Positions 24,659-33,696 of a stretch of 64,000 bases of DNA are shown here, piece by piece. Below the pieces are notes generated by a model, which ran no database searches, was not told where the DNA came from, and worked only from the letters and a program-made list of their open reading frames with translations. The number at the start of each line of letters is the position of its first letter. Position 1 is the first letter of the stretch. Made by a program: the position numbers and the translations under genes. The stretch is from Aureimonas frigidaquae (GTDB lineage: Bacteria > Pseudomonadota > Alphaproteobacteria > Rhizobiales > Rhizobiaceae), in assembly GCF_001463905.1 (NCBI RefSeq), contig NZ_BBWR01000002.1, positions 620,001-684,000 on the forward strand, read 5' to 3'.

Positions 24659-25543
24659 ATGGCCAGGATCGCCCGGACAGGCTGGACCCCCTATTGGCAG
24701 GCGGCGCCGCTGGCGCTCGTCTTTCTGCTTTTCCTCGTCGTTCCGCTCGTCTTCATTCTTCTGGTGAGCTTCTGGACCTACGATAACTACCAGATCCAGC
24801 CGGTCCTCACGCTGCAGAATTACGCCGATGTCTTCGACCGCTGCATCAGCCGGCTGCCGAGCCTGTGCACCACCTTCCGGACCTATGTCTCGACGCTCGG
24901 CTTCGCGTTCCGGGTCTGGCTCATCACCCTCGTCATCGGCTTCACCGTGGCCTACTTCCTGGCCTTCGAGGTGCGCTCCAAGGTCATGCAGTCGGTACTG
25001 TTCCTGATCTGCACCATCCCGTTCTGGACCTCGAACGTCATCCGCATGATCTCCTGGATCCCGCTTCTCGGCCGCGAGGGGCTCGTCAACCAGACGCTGC
25101 TGGGCCTCGGTGTCGTGGACCAGCCCGTGGACTGGCTTCTCTATTCCGGCTTCTCCGTCACGCTGACCTTCGTGCACCTCTTCACCTTCTTCATGGTGGT
25201 GCCGATCTACAATTCGATGCTGCGCATCGACACGTCCCTGATCGAAGCGGCGCGCGATGCCGGGGCCAGCGGCTGGCAGATCCTGTGGAACGTGATCGTG
25301 CCCCTGTCCAAGACGGGGATCGCCATCGGTTCGATCTTCGTCATCACCATCGTCATGGGGGATTTCGTCACCGTGGGCCTGATGGGCGGCCAGCAGATCG
25401 CCTCCGTTGGCAAGACGATCCAGACGGAGATCAGCTACCTGCAATTCCCGATCGCCGCCGCCAACGCCGTGGTGCTCCTGGCCACCGTCCTGATCATCGT
25501 CTTCGCGCTGCTGCGCGTCGTCGATATACGCAAGGAGCTTTGA
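24659..25543 (+). CDS. PotB-like ABC transporter permease
   Basis: 294 aa from the ATG at 24659, which has GGAG 6 bases upstream; an ATG four codons earlier is the alternative. Six predicted membrane helices and the EAA loop (EAARDAGASGWQILWNVIVPLSKTGI) that docks onto the ATPase. It forms the membrane channel with the next gene. The stop is 3 bases from the start of the second permease. Confidence 0.9.
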   Translation: MARIARTGWTPYWQAAPLALVFLLFLVVPLVFILLVSFWTYDNYQIQPVLTLQNYADVFDRCISRLPSLCTTFRTYVSTLGFAFRVWLITLVIGFTVAYFLAFEVRSKVMQSVLFLICTIPFWTSNVIRMISWIPLLGREGLVNQTLLGLGVVDQPVDWLLYSGFSVTLTFVHLFTFFMVVPIYNSMLRIDTSLIEAARDAGASGWQILWNVIVPLSKTGIAIGSIFVITIVMGDFVTVGLMGGQQIASVGKTIQTEISYLQFPIAAANAVVLLATVLIIVFALLRVVDIRKEL

Positions 25544-25546
25544 CCC

Positions 25547-26431
25547 ATGGCTGAGCGTCGCTCGCGCGCCTTCTGGCCCCTTGCCATCCTGTTCGCCCTG
25601 TTCGTCCTGTTCCTCTATGGGCCGACGCTCACCGTGCTCGTCCTGTCCTTCCAGGGGCCGGAGGGTGGCCTGACCTTCCCGATGAACGGCGTCTCCACCC
25701 ACTGGTTCGGCGTCCTGTGGCAGGGGCTCGGCGTGGTGGATGTGTGGGCGGCGTTCGGCCGGTCCTTCCGGCTCGGCCTCGTGGTCACGCTCCTGACGGT
25801 CGTCATTTCCGTCCTGGCCGGGCTCGCCTTCCGCCGCCGGTTCCGCGGCGCGACGCTCCTATTCTACACGGCCATCGCCAGCCTGATCCTGCCCTCCATC
25901 GCCGTTTCGCTCGGCATCGCGCTCGAGTTCCGGATCTTCGACGATGTCGTGAAGGCCTATGGGCTCGGCGGTAGCGGCTATCAGAGCGCGATGGGGCTCT
26001 TCACCTCCGCGCTCGGCGCGCATCTCACCTGGACGCTGCCCTTCGGGCTGCTCGTCATGTTCGCCGTCTTCAACAGGTTCGATCCGGCTTACGAGGAAGC
26101 CGCGCGCGATCTGGGCGCCACGCCGTGGCAGACCTTCCGCCACGTCGTCCTTCCGATCATCGCGCCCTATCTGATCGGCGTGGCCCTGTTCGGCTTCACC
26201 CTGTCCTGGGACGAGATCGCCCGGACGAGCCAGGCGATTGGCGGCCCGAACACGCTGCCGCTGGAGCTCCAGGGGCTGACCACCACGGTGACGAACCCGG
26301 CCATCTACGCGCTGGGAACGCTGACCACGGCGGTCTCCTTTCTGGTGATCGCCCTCACGCTCGGCACCGGGCTCCTGCTGCGCGCGCGGCGCATGCGCGG
26401 TGCGTCCGACGCCGGAAAGGGAACGCTCTGA
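25547..26431 (+). CDS. PotC-like ABC transporter permease
   Basis: 294 aa, AAGGAG upstream. Six predicted helices; EAA loop EAARDLGATPWQTFRHVVLPIIAPYL. It pairs with the upstream permease. The C-terminal helix ends LLLRARRMRG. The racemase gene begins 5 bases later, so the two are almost certainly co-transcribed. Confidence 0.9.
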   Translation: MAERRSRAFWPLAILFALFVLFLYGPTLTVLVLSFQGPEGGLTFPMNGVSTHWFGVLWQGLGVVDVWAAFGRSFRLGLVVTLLTVVISVLAGLAFRRRFRGATLLFYTAIASLILPSIAVSLGIALEFRIFDDVVKAYGLGGSGYQSAMGLFTSALGAHLTWTLPFGLLVMFAVFNRFDPAYEEAARDLGATPWQTFRHVVLPIIAPYLIGVALFGFTLSWDEIARTSQAIGGPNTLPLELQGLTTTVTNPAIYALGTLTTAVSFLVIALTLGTGLLLRARRMRGASDAGKGTL

Positions 26432-26436
26432 ACGCC

Positions 26437-27096
26437 ATGCGCATCCTGATCATCAATCCCAACGCGACCGTCTCCATGACGGACAAGATCAGCGCGGCAG
26501 CCAGCGCCGCGGCCGCGCCCGGCACGCTGATCCTGTCCGCCACCAACCACGCCGGCCCGCCATCCATCCAGGGCCCGGCGGATGGGGACCGGGCCGCGCC
26601 CGGCGTCATCGACATCATCACCCACAACCAGGACGAAGCCGACGCCTTCGTCATCGCCTGTTTCGACGATACGGGGCTGGCGGAGGCGCGCGCGCGGTCC
26701 AAAAGGCCGGTCATCGGCATCGGCGAAGCCGCCATGCGCATGGCCGCCGCCCGGCATGGCACGTTCAGCGTCGTGACGACCCTGTCCGTGTCCGTGCCCG
26801 TCATCGCGGAAAACGTGGAAAGCTACGGCCTGTCAGCCGCCTGCCGCAGAGTCCGTGCGTCGGAAGTGCCCGTCCTTGCCCTGGAGGAGGACGGGACCAG
26901 CGCGGCCGACACGATCGCGGACGAGATCGCCGCGGCCCTGCGGGAAGATGCACCGGACGCGATCGTGCTCGGATGTGCCGGCATGGCCGACCTTGCCGAC
27001 GCCTTCACCCGGCGCTTCCAGCTTCCGGTGCTGGATGGGGTCGTCTGTGCCGTCCACATGCTGGAAGAGGACGGATTTGCGGAGCGCGGCGCTTAA
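26437..27096 (+). CDS. Asp/Glu/hydantoin racemase family protein
   Basis: 219 aa. The N-terminus MRILIINPNAT is the family hallmark, and two catalytic cysteines are present: Cys 75 in VIACFDD and Cys 180 in VLGCAGM. These cofactor-free enzymes invert the stereocentre of 5-substituted hydantoins (HyuE), allantoin or aspartate/glutamate. As the last gene of a PotABCD-like uptake operon it probably acts on the imported compound or its product. Which racemase it is cannot be decided; hydantoinase and carbamoylase genes are not in the window. The stop overlaps that of the convergent DUF922 gene by 4 bases. Confidence 0.88.
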   Translation: MRILIINPNATVSMTDKISAAASAAAAPGTLILSATNHAGPPSIQGPADGDRAAPGVIDIITHNQDEADAFVIACFDDTGLAEARARSKRPVIGIGEAAMRMAAARHGTFSVVTTLSVSVPVIAENVESYGLSAACRRVRASEVPVLALEEDGTSAADTIADEIAAALREDAPDAIVLGCAGMADLADAFTRRFQLPVLDGVVCAVHMLEEDGFAERGA

Positions 27097-27686
27097 GGAA
27101 CGTTGACGAGGTCCAGGATCAGCCGGTGCACATTGCCGCCCGGGCTCATTTCGACAAGGTCGAAATCCCGCCCCCGCTGGCGCTGCTTCTGCGACAGGGC
27201 GCCGAGCTTGGCCGTCAGCTCCTCCCGGATACGGCGGCAGGCGGTGTCTCCGGGCACATGCAGCCCGACCGAAACGGCCTCGATCTCGTGCACCATGTCC
27301 AGGATGGTTTCGCCATGCACGCGCTCATGCACGCGCATGCCGTTGAGGAATGTCTCCCAGGCCTGCGCCAAAGGCGGTGACAGGCGTTGCGAGGGGCGCG
27401 GCAGCTTGTAGATGATCGTGAGGTTGGGGCGGACCGAAACCAGCGTGCACCCGCCATCTCTCGGCTGATAGTCGCGCCGCCAGGTCAGCTTGAAGGTCGT
27501 GACGGCGATGGCCCGTGTCGTGCCGACCATGGGCCCGCGCTCGCCGATCGAGCGGTAGAGATCGATCCCCGTCGTGCCGGAGATGGCATAGGGCTCCTCC
27601 ACCTCGCGGGCCGTCCATCCACCGGCCGCCAGTGCCGGGCCGCAGTACATGAACATCAGGAGGATGAGGGTCGCCGTGCATCGCAT
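27093..27686 (-). CDS. DUF922 predicted secreted Zn-dependent protease
   Basis: 197 aa. Sec signal peptide (MRCTATLILLMFMYCGPALA, cleavage near 20-21) predicts export. HERVHGE at 120-126 gives an HExxH-like zinc site, and the flanking VTTFKLTWRRDY and AWETFLNGMRVHE segments match DUF922 (PF06037; predicted secreted Zn-dependent protease). Catalytic function is predicted, not shown, for the family. It stands alone, convergent with the racemase gene. Confidence 0.8.
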   Translation of the reverse strand: MRCTATLILLMFMYCGPALAAGGWTAREVEEPYAISGTTGIDLYRSIGERGPMVGTTRAIAVTTFKLTWRRDYQPRDGGCTLVSVRPNLTIIYKLPRPSQRLSPPLAQAWETFLNGMRVHERVHGETILDMVHEIEAVSVGLHVPGDTACRRIREELTAKLGALSQKQRQRGRDFDLVEMSPGGNVHRLILDLVNVP

Positions 27687-27747
27687 GGGCTTGTGATAAG
27701 CCAGGCCAGGCGCCCTGCCAACTGCTTGAATTCGCGCCGCCGCTTCC

Positions 27748-28410
27748 TCAGGCCACGCCGGCCGTAACGGGCTGAAGGTGCCGTATTTCGGCCAGCCGGC
27801 GGATCGGCATCAGGCGCGGATCTTTCGGCCATGCCTGCGACGGCGCCCCGATCATCGCCACATGCATTCCGGCAGCCAGCGCGGCGGTAGCCCCGGCGAC
27901 GCTGTCCTCCACCGCCAGGACGTCCGCCGGCGCAAGGTCCAGCAGCGCCGCCCCGCGGAGGTAGGGTTCGGGATCGGGCTTGCCGGCCGCCACGTCGTCA
28001 AGGCAGATCAGACCCGATACGACATGCTGCGCGCCCAGGCGCTTGAGGTTTGCCTGCACGATCCGGCGGGACGAGTTGGACACGCAAACCTGGCCGATGC
28101 CGCAGGCAGCGAGCGCCAGCATGGTCTCCGCCGCCCCGTCCAGCGGGGCAAGGCGGTCGGTCCCGCGCACATAGGCATCCTCGACCATCGCCTCGAAGGC
28201 CGCGCAAGGGAGCCCCGCCGGCAGGCCGTCCCGCAACGCAAGGAACACGTCCTTGATGTGCACGCCCACAAAGTGCATCGGATCGAGCTGCGTGAGGTCC
28301 AGGCCGAGCTGCGCGGCGACATCGACGAGCGCGGCGTGATGCAGCGGCTCGCTGTCGATCAGCGTTCCGTCGACATCCCAGGCGACGCCCTTCCAGCCAA
28401 AGCCGGTCAT
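27748..28410 (-). CDS. HAD-superfamily phosphatase (beta-phosphoglucomutase-like)
   Basis: 220 aa. Motif I DVDGTLID, motif II VSNSS, motif III Lys in GKPDPEPYL and motif IV VEDSVAGATAA are complete. The DSEPLHH cap start is typical of sugar-phosphate phosphatases and beta-PGM-like enzymes. It ends the DeoR-kinase-HAD unit, its start overlapping the kinase stop by 4 bases, so it likely removes phosphate from, or recycles, a phosphorylated polyol or sugar made by that kinase. Confidence 0.88.
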   Translation of the reverse strand: MTGFGWKGVAWDVDGTLIDSEPLHHAALVDVAAQLGLDLTQLDPMHFVGVHIKDVFLALRDGLPAGLPCAAFEAMVEDAYVRGTDRLAPLDGAAETMLALAACGIGQVCVSNSSRRIVQANLKRLGAQHVVSGLICLDDVAAGKPDPEPYLRGAALLDLAPADVLAVEDSVAGATAALAAGMHVAMIGAPSQAWPKDPRLMPIRRLAEIRHLQPVTAGVA

Positions 28411-29891
28411 GCAGAGCGGCTCCGCAGCGCCGCATAGGTGGCGCGGAAGCGGGCATAGCCTGCATCATAGACCGGCCGAAGCGCGGTATCGGGCGTAAAA
28501 TCCGCATCCCGCGTGGTGAAGGCGGAAATGCCGTCCCACTCCGCCGCGCCGGTTCCGACCGCGGCCGTCCAGGCCGCGCCGAGGCAGGAGCCCGGGTGCC
28601 CCGACAGGCGAGACAGCGGCGCGCCGAGCACATCGCACACGATCTGCATCCAGACCCCGCTGCGCGCCCCGCCATCCGAGACGAGGAAGCGCCTCGTCGG
28701 ATGGCCCATATCCTGCAGCGTCTCGACGTGATGGCGAATGGCATAGGCGTAGGATTCCAGGACCGCCCGCCAGATATGGCCGAGATCGTGCGACAGGGTC
28801 AGCCCCTCGATCACGCCGCGCGCCGCCGGATCGTGCAGGGGAGTCTTCTCGCCCAGGAAATAGGGCAGCACCGTCAGCCCATCGCTGCCGGCCGGTCGCT
28901 CGGCCGCCATGGCGTCCAGGATCGCATGGGGCGAGCCGCCCTGCCCCGACAGATGGCCGGCAAAGGTGGCGACCACCCAGTTCAGCACCGACCCGCCGGT
29001 GGACATGCAGCCATTGGGCATCCACAGTCCGGGGACGAGGTGATAATCCAGGAACATGCGCTCATCGGGCACCGGCGTTTCGCTGACCGTCAGAATATCG
29101 ACGGCGCCGCCAAATTTCAGGAGCACGTCGCCGGGGGCGACGACGCCCGCCCCGAGCGCAGATGCGATCATGTCCGCGGCGCCGCCCACCACGGGCGTGC
29201 CGGGATGAAGGCCCGTCAGGGCAGAGGCTTCCGGCGTCACGTGGCCGATCACCTGCGACGAGGCGACGAGCGGCGGCAGCAACCGCGCCGGAAGGCCGGA
29301 CAGCTCGGCCTGCTGTGGATCCACCTCTCCGGTCGCGACCCTGACGACGCCGGCTTCCAGCGCCCAGTTCTGTTCGATGCCGAGCCGGCCGGTGAGCCGG
29401 TAGTTCACATAATCGTAGGAGCCGAGCACGGTATGCGCCTGCGCCAGGATCTGCGGCTCGTGACGGGCGAGCCAGCGGATTTTGGCGCCGACGAGCTGCT
29501 GATTGACGCCGTTTCCGGCCGCCGCCAGAAAGGCGGCCTGATCGATGCTCGCCTGCATCTCGGCCACCTCGGCCCCGCAGCGCCCATCGCTCTGCTGGAT
29601 GGAGCGGCGCAGGACCTGGCCCTGCCCGTCCAGGAGAACGGTGGCCGGCAGCATGCCGGCAACGCCGATGCCGCCGATCTCGGCTGCCGCCGCGCCGGCC
29701 GATGCCAGAAGTTGCGGAACGAGGGCGCAGACATTGTCCCACCACTCTGCCGGGTCCTCCTCCGCCCAGCCAGGGTGGTCGGAATGCAGCGTCACGGGGC
29801 GGGAGGCGATGGCGAGAACCCGGTTCGGCGGTTCGATCAGGATGCCGATGGTGGAGGTCGTGCCGATATCGAGGCCGAGAAAGAGCGTCAT
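28407..29891 (-). CDS. FGGY-family carbohydrate kinase
   Basis: 494 aa from the ATG at 29891, which overlaps the DeoR stop (ATGA); upstream codons are the regulator in another frame. Actin-fold ATP-binding motif LGLDIGTTSTIGIL at the N-terminus; GWAEEDPAEWW, GIGVAGMLPATVLLD and the C-terminal VSDGGARSGVWMQIVCDVLGAP are typical of FGGY kinases such as xylulokinase. The GxSGQMHG signature seen in the XylB-like protein of this window is replaced here by GVAGMLP, so the substrate is probably a different ketose or polyol. It functions with the HAD phosphatase and, via shared regulation, the divergent SDR and ABC transporter. Confidence 0.9.
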   Translation of the reverse strand: MTLFLGLDIGTTSTIGILIEPPNRVLAIASRPVTLHSDHPGWAEEDPAEWWDNVCALVPQLLASAGAAAAEIGGIGVAGMLPATVLLDGQGQVLRRSIQQSDGRCGAEVAEMQASIDQAAFLAAAGNGVNQQLVGAKIRWLARHEPQILAQAHTVLGSYDYVNYRLTGRLGIEQNWALEAGVVRVATGEVDPQQAELSGLPARLLPPLVASSQVIGHVTPEASALTGLHPGTPVVGGAADMIASALGAGVVAPGDVLLKFGGAVDILTVSETPVPDERMFLDYHLVPGLWMPNGCMSTGGSVLNWVVATFAGHLSGQGGSPHAILDAMAAERPAGSDGLTVLPYFLGEKTPLHDPAARGVIEGLTLSHDLGHIWRAVLESYAYAIRHHVETLQDMGHPTRRFLVSDGGARSGVWMQIVCDVLGAPLSRLSGHPGSCLGAAWTAAVGTGAAEWDGISAFTTRDADFTPDTALRPVYDAGYARFRATYAALRSRSA

Positions 29892-30724
29892 ACGAGGTCC
29901 TGTACGCGAACGGGTTCGGCAACGGGATCGGCGACGACGAGCCCCGTCCCGGCCTGTTTGAGCGCTTCGACGAGATCGTCCGGCGGCGGCGCGTCGGTCA
30001 CCACCAGATCGATGTCCGAAAGGCTGGCAAAGCACACGGTCGACAGCCGCCGGAACTTCGATGCGTCGATCAGGAGGATGCGCTGGGCCGCCCGCTTGAT
30101 GAAGACGCGCTTGATCTCGGCCTCTTCGGGCGCATAGTCGAAGATGCCCTCCTCCGTCAGGCCGGACGCGCCGAGCAGCACGGCGTCGAAGTAGAGGTTC
30201 GAATATTCCGCGATCACGGCCTGCCCGGTCAGCGACATTTCCTCACCGCGCACGAGGCCGCCGGGCAGATAGGTGGTGACGCCCGCGCGGGCGGAGAGCT
30301 GTGCGACGCGCAGGCTGTTGGTGAAGAGGCGCAGGCCTTTGGGCGGCTTGTCGGAGACGACGCGCCGGGCCAGTTCCAGGACGGTCGTCCCGACATCCAT
30401 GGCCAGCGTCATGCGGCCGGTCAGGAGCCCGGCCGCCGCCATGGCAATGGCGCGCTTGGCGGGCGCGTTGTGGCGCAGGCGCTGCTCGAAGGCCGGCTCG
30501 GCATCGTCGATCACTGCGAGCGGCCCGCGCAGCGGCGCGACGGCGCCGCCATGCACCCGCTCCAGAAGGCCGTTGCGCTCCAGCTCCGCCAGGTCCCGCC
30601 GCACCGTCATGTCGGAAATGCCGAAGCTGCGGGCGATCTCGCTTACCGTGATCGAGCCGCCGTCATTCAGCCGGGCGAGGATCGCCTCCATGCGGATCTG
30701 GGCCGGGGGCGGGCTGGCTGCCAT
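29888..30724 (-). CDS. DeoR/GlpR-family transcriptional regulator
   Basis: 278 aa. N-terminal DeoR helix-turn-helix (ITVSEIARSFGISDMTVRRDLAELERNGLLERVHGGAV) and a DeoR C-terminal sensor domain (MDVGTTVLELARRV..., FTNSLRVAQLSA, DAVLLGASGLTEEGI, KRVFIKRAAQRILLIDASKF) that binds sugar phosphates. It is the first gene of the regulator-kinase-HAD operon and diverges from the SDR/MalEFGK operon; repeated GAACA elements lie in the shared region. Repression relieved by the phosphorylated sugar is the usual mode. Confidence 0.92.
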   Translation of the reverse strand: MAASPPPAQIRMEAILARLNDGGSITVSEIARSFGISDMTVRRDLAELERNGLLERVHGGAVAPLRGPLAVIDDAEPAFEQRLRHNAPAKRAIAMAAAGLLTGRMTLAMDVGTTVLELARRVVSDKPPKGLRLFTNSLRVAQLSARAGVTTYLPGGLVRGEEMSLTGQAVIAEYSNLYFDAVLLGASGLTEEGIFDYAPEEAEIKRVFIKRAAQRILLIDASKFRRLSTVCFASLSDIDLVVTDAPPPDDLVEALKQAGTGLVVADPVAEPVRVQDLV

Positions 30725-30733
30725 GATGTCTCC

Positions 30734-30812
30734 TATCGAACATGCCTGGCCAAATTAGCTCGGACATCAAACAAACACAACAGAACAAAAAATCGAACAA
30801 AACTGAACGAGC
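30734..30812. promoter_or_regulatory. Predicted DeoR operator cluster
   Basis: Direct repeats in the divergent region: TATCGAACATG (30734-30744), GAACAAAA at 30783-30790, ATCGAACAAAA at 30792-30802 (GAACAAAA again, 12 bases later) and GAACGAGC from 30805. The TCGAACA core matches half-sites of GlpR-type operators. They sit just before the DeoR gene and upstream of the SDR start. Confidence 0.5.
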
Positions 30813-30870
30813 ATCTTGCCAAACGACAGGATTGAAGCCAGTCTGCGGACAGAAGCGAACGGAGTCGATC

Positions 30871-31686
30871 ATGACCGCACATGCATCCCACCCTCATGCG
30901 CTTGCGGAACAAAGCCATCCGGGATTGTCCGGAAAGGCCGCCTTCGTGACCGGCGGGGCGACGGGAATCGGCCAGGCGATCGCGACGGCCCTGGCCGCCC
31001 AGGGCATGCGGGTCGCGATTGCGGACCTGAACGCAGAGGCTGCAGCGCGCGCGGCGTCCGAGCTCGGCGACGGACATATCGGCCTTAGCGTCGACGTGCG
31101 GGAGCGCGCAAGCGTGGACGCGGCTTTTGCCCAGGCGGTAGAAGCCATGGGCGGCATGCATCTGTGCATCGCCAATGCCGGTGTCTCGACCATGCGCCCG
31201 GCCCTGGAACTGACCGATGAAGACTGGGCCTTCAACATGGATGTGAACGCGCGGGGCGTGTTCCTGACCAACCAGATCGCCGCCCGGCACTTCGTGGCGC
31301 AGGGCAGCGGGGTGATCGTCAATACGGCGTCGCTCGCGGCCAAGATCGGCGCGCCGCTCCTGGCGCATTACTCGGCCTCGAAATTTGCGGTCGTCGGCTG
31401 GACGCAGGCCCTGGCGCGCGAGCTGGCGCCGCAGGGCATCCGGGTCAACGCCGTATGCCCCGGCTTTGTGCGCACCTCGATGCAGGCGCGCGAGATCGCC
31501 TGGGAGGCGGAGTTGCGCGGCATGACGCCCGACGAGGTCGAGGCGGACTACATCCGGCAGACGCCGCTCGGCCGGATCGAGACACCACAGGACGTGGCAG
31601 GCGTCGTCGTCTTCCTGGCATCCGACGCGGCGCGCTTCATGACGGGGCAGGCCATCAACGTGACGGGCGGCGTCTACACGACCTGA
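30871..31686 (+). CDS. SDR-family oxidoreductase (polyol/sugar dehydrogenase-like)
   Basis: 271 aa from the ATG at 30871, preceded by GGAG; the frame extends upstream through the operator region, which is unlikely to be coding. Rossmann motif TGGATGIG at 27-34, NAG at 102-104, and the catalytic triad Ser 154, Tyr 167, Lys 171 (YSASK). It is classical SDR, probably NAD-dependent. Heading a sugar ABC operon opposite an FGGY kinase, it fits oxidation of a sugar alcohol to the ketose that the kinase phosphorylates. The substrate is inferred only as a class. Confidence 0.9.
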   Translation: MTAHASHPHALAEQSHPGLSGKAAFVTGGATGIGQAIATALAAQGMRVAIADLNAEAAARAASELGDGHIGLSVDVRERASVDAAFAQAVEAMGGMHLCIANAGVSTMRPALELTDEDWAFNMDVNARGVFLTNQIAARHFVAQGSGVIVNTASLAAKIGAPLLAHYSASKFAVVGWTQALARELAPQGIRVNAVCPGFVRTSMQAREIAWEAELRGMTPDEVEADYIRQTPLGRIETPQDVAGVVVFLASDAARFMTGQAINVTGGVYTT

Positions 31687-31738
31687 CCTGCCCGGCGTCG
31701 ACTTCGCTGCGCATGCAAACCACGATGACGAGGGTCCG

Positions 31739-32848
31739 GTGACCGCGATCGAGCTGAACGGCATAACCAGGCATTACGGCGGCGACGTCTACGGCGTGCG
31801 GAACGTCTCCCTCCGGATCGAGGAAGGCGAATTCATGATCCTGCTCGGCCCGTCCGGTTGCGGCAAATCCACCACGCTGCGCATGATTGCCGGGCTTGAA
31901 CCCGTGACGGACGGGTCCATCCGCATTGCCGGGCGCGACGTGACGGCGCTGGCGCCGCGCATGCGCAACGTGGCGGTGGTATTCCAGAGCTACGCGCTCT
32001 ACCCGCACATGACCGTGCGCGACAATATGCGCTTCGGCATGAAGATGCGTGGCACACCCGCCTCCGAGCAGGACCGGCGCATTGCCGAGGCCTCGGACAT
32101 ACTCGGGCTCAACCCCTATCTCGACCGGCGGCCGTCGGACCTGTCGGGTGGCCAGCGCCAGCGCGTCGCGCTCGGACGCGCCATGGTGCGCGAGCCGGAC
32201 GTCTTCCTGATGGACGAGCCCCTGTCGAACCTCGATGCCAAGCTGAGGGCGGAGATGCGCCAGGAGCTGGTGAAGCTGCATCGCCGGCTCGGCCGCACGA
32301 CCGTCTTCGTGACCCATGATCATGTGGAAGCCATGACGATGGGCGACCGGATCTGCATCATGAAGGACGGGGAGATCGTCCAGACGGGCGCGCCGCTGGA
32401 GGTTTATGCCCGCCCGCGCAACGTCTTCGTCGCGCGCTTCCTGGCCATGCCGCCCATGAACCTCGTGCCCGGCCGGCTGACCCGCTCGGCGGAGGGAACG
32501 CGGATCGAGGCCGGCCCGATCGCCGGCATGCTCCCGGCGCGTGAGGCGGCGCTGTTTGCGCATGTGCCTGGCGAGGGCGTCCTGATCGGCCTGCGCGCAG
32601 AGGACATCCGCGATACGCCGCGCCCGAACGCCGTGCCCGTCACGGGGCAGGTCGTCACGCGGGAGGCGCTGGGCACGGAAAACGTCGTCGGGATCGATGC
32701 CGGTGGAACGGTCCTGCAGGCCCGCGTCGACCGCGATCTTCTGCCCGAACTCGGCACCCGGCTGACCCTTCATGCCGATCTGTCACGCATGCATCTGTTC
32801 GATGCGGCGTCCGGCGAAACGCTGCTGCGGGCAAACGGCCATGCGTAG
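31739..32848 (+). CDS. MalK/UgpC-type sugar ABC transporter ATPase
   Basis: 369 aa with a GTG start (GAGGGT upstream). Walker A GPSGCGKST, Q-loop VVFQSYALYPHMTV, signature LSGGQRQRVALGRAM, Walker B FLMDEPLSNLDAKLR and the HDHVEAM switch region are the CUT1 ATPase pattern. A C-terminal TOBE/OB regulatory domain is present. It overlaps the start of the following permease by 8 bases. Confidence 0.93.
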   Translation: MTAIELNGITRHYGGDVYGVRNVSLRIEEGEFMILLGPSGCGKSTTLRMIAGLEPVTDGSIRIAGRDVTALAPRMRNVAVVFQSYALYPHMTVRDNMRFGMKMRGTPASEQDRRIAEASDILGLNPYLDRRPSDLSGGQRQRVALGRAMVREPDVFLMDEPLSNLDAKLRAEMRQELVKLHRRLGRTTVFVTHDHVEAMTMGDRICIMKDGEIVQTGAPLEVYARPRNVFVARFLAMPPMNLVPGRLTRSAEGTRIEAGPIAGMLPAREAALFAHVPGEGVLIGLRAEDIRDTPRPNAVPVTGQVVTREALGTENVVGIDAGGTVLQARVDRDLLPELGTRLTLHADLSRMHLFDAASGETLLRANGHA

Positions 32849-33638
32849 GCTCGTCTCCCATCTCGGCCTGATCCTGTGCTGTGCGCTGATCGTCCTGCCG
32901 ATCTTCTGGGTGCTGCGCACCTCGCTCGTGCCGGAGCATGCATCCTACAGCCGCGAAATCTTCCCGGAGATCACCTTCGACAATTACCGCGCCCTCTTCA
33001 CGGAGAAGAATTTCGGGCGCAATTACCTGAACTCGCTCGTCGTCTCCATCCTGTCGGTGGTCGTCGCACTGCCGCTCGCCGCCACGACCGGCTATGCCTT
33101 CGCGCGGTTCCGGACCGGCGGGCGCTTCGCCCGATTCGTCACCCTGGCCACGCAGATGCTGCCGCCGGTGGCCCTGGCGCTGCCGACCTTCATGCTGTTC
33201 CGCAATATGGGCCTGACCAACTCCCTGACCGGGCTGACGCTCGTCTATGCCGCGGTGAACCTACCCTTCCTGACATGGATCCTGATGGGGTTCTTCGAAG
33301 CCATTCCGGCCGATCTGGAAGGCGCGGCCATGACGGACGGCGCCACCTTGTGGGGCGCCTTCTGGCGGGTCGTCCTGCCGGTTGCCGCGCCCGGCATCCT
33401 GGCGGCCGGAATCCTCGGCTTCATCCTGTCCTGGAACGAGTTCCTCTTCGCGCTGATCCTTTCGGGCTCGCAGACGGCCACGGTGCCGGTGGCGCTCGCC
33501 GGGCTGCAGACCTCCAACGGCGTGGAGATCGCGAAAGTGTCGGCCGGCGTATCGCTGGCCATCCTGCCCCTCATGCTGGCGATGCGCTTCATCCAGAAGC
33601 ACCTCGTCCAGAGCCTGTCCTTCGGCACCGTCCGATAG
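32841..33638 (+). CDS. MalG-type sugar ABC transporter permease
   Basis: 265 aa starting inside the last codons of the ATPase gene, so translation is probably coupled. Six predicted helices; EAA loop EGAAMTDGATLWGAFWRVVLPVAAPGI; the sequence SWNEFLFALIL is typical of CUT1 MalG/UgpE permeases. Partner of the MalF-type permease encoded at 35022. Confidence 0.92.
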   Translation: MRRLVSHLGLILCCALIVLPIFWVLRTSLVPEHASYSREIFPEITFDNYRALFTEKNFGRNYLNSLVVSILSVVVALPLAATTGYAFARFRTGGRFARFVTLATQMLPPVALALPTFMLFRNMGLTNSLTGLTLVYAAVNLPFLTWILMGFFEAIPADLEGAAMTDGATLWGAFWRVVLPVAAPGILAAGILGFILSWNEFLFALILSGSQTATVPVALAGLQTSNGVEIAKVSAGVSLAILPLMLAMRFIQKHLVQSLSFGTVR

Positions 33639-33696
33639 GTCCGCATGCCCGATGCCGGGCGACCGGCACCCCCCGCACCAAAGAGGACTGACAGAC

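Noticed and set aside
22768-24660. 630-codon minus-strand frame opposite the PotA/PotD-like genes
   Set aside because: Antisense shadow of well-supported genes; His/Gly/Asp-rich composition without any domain.
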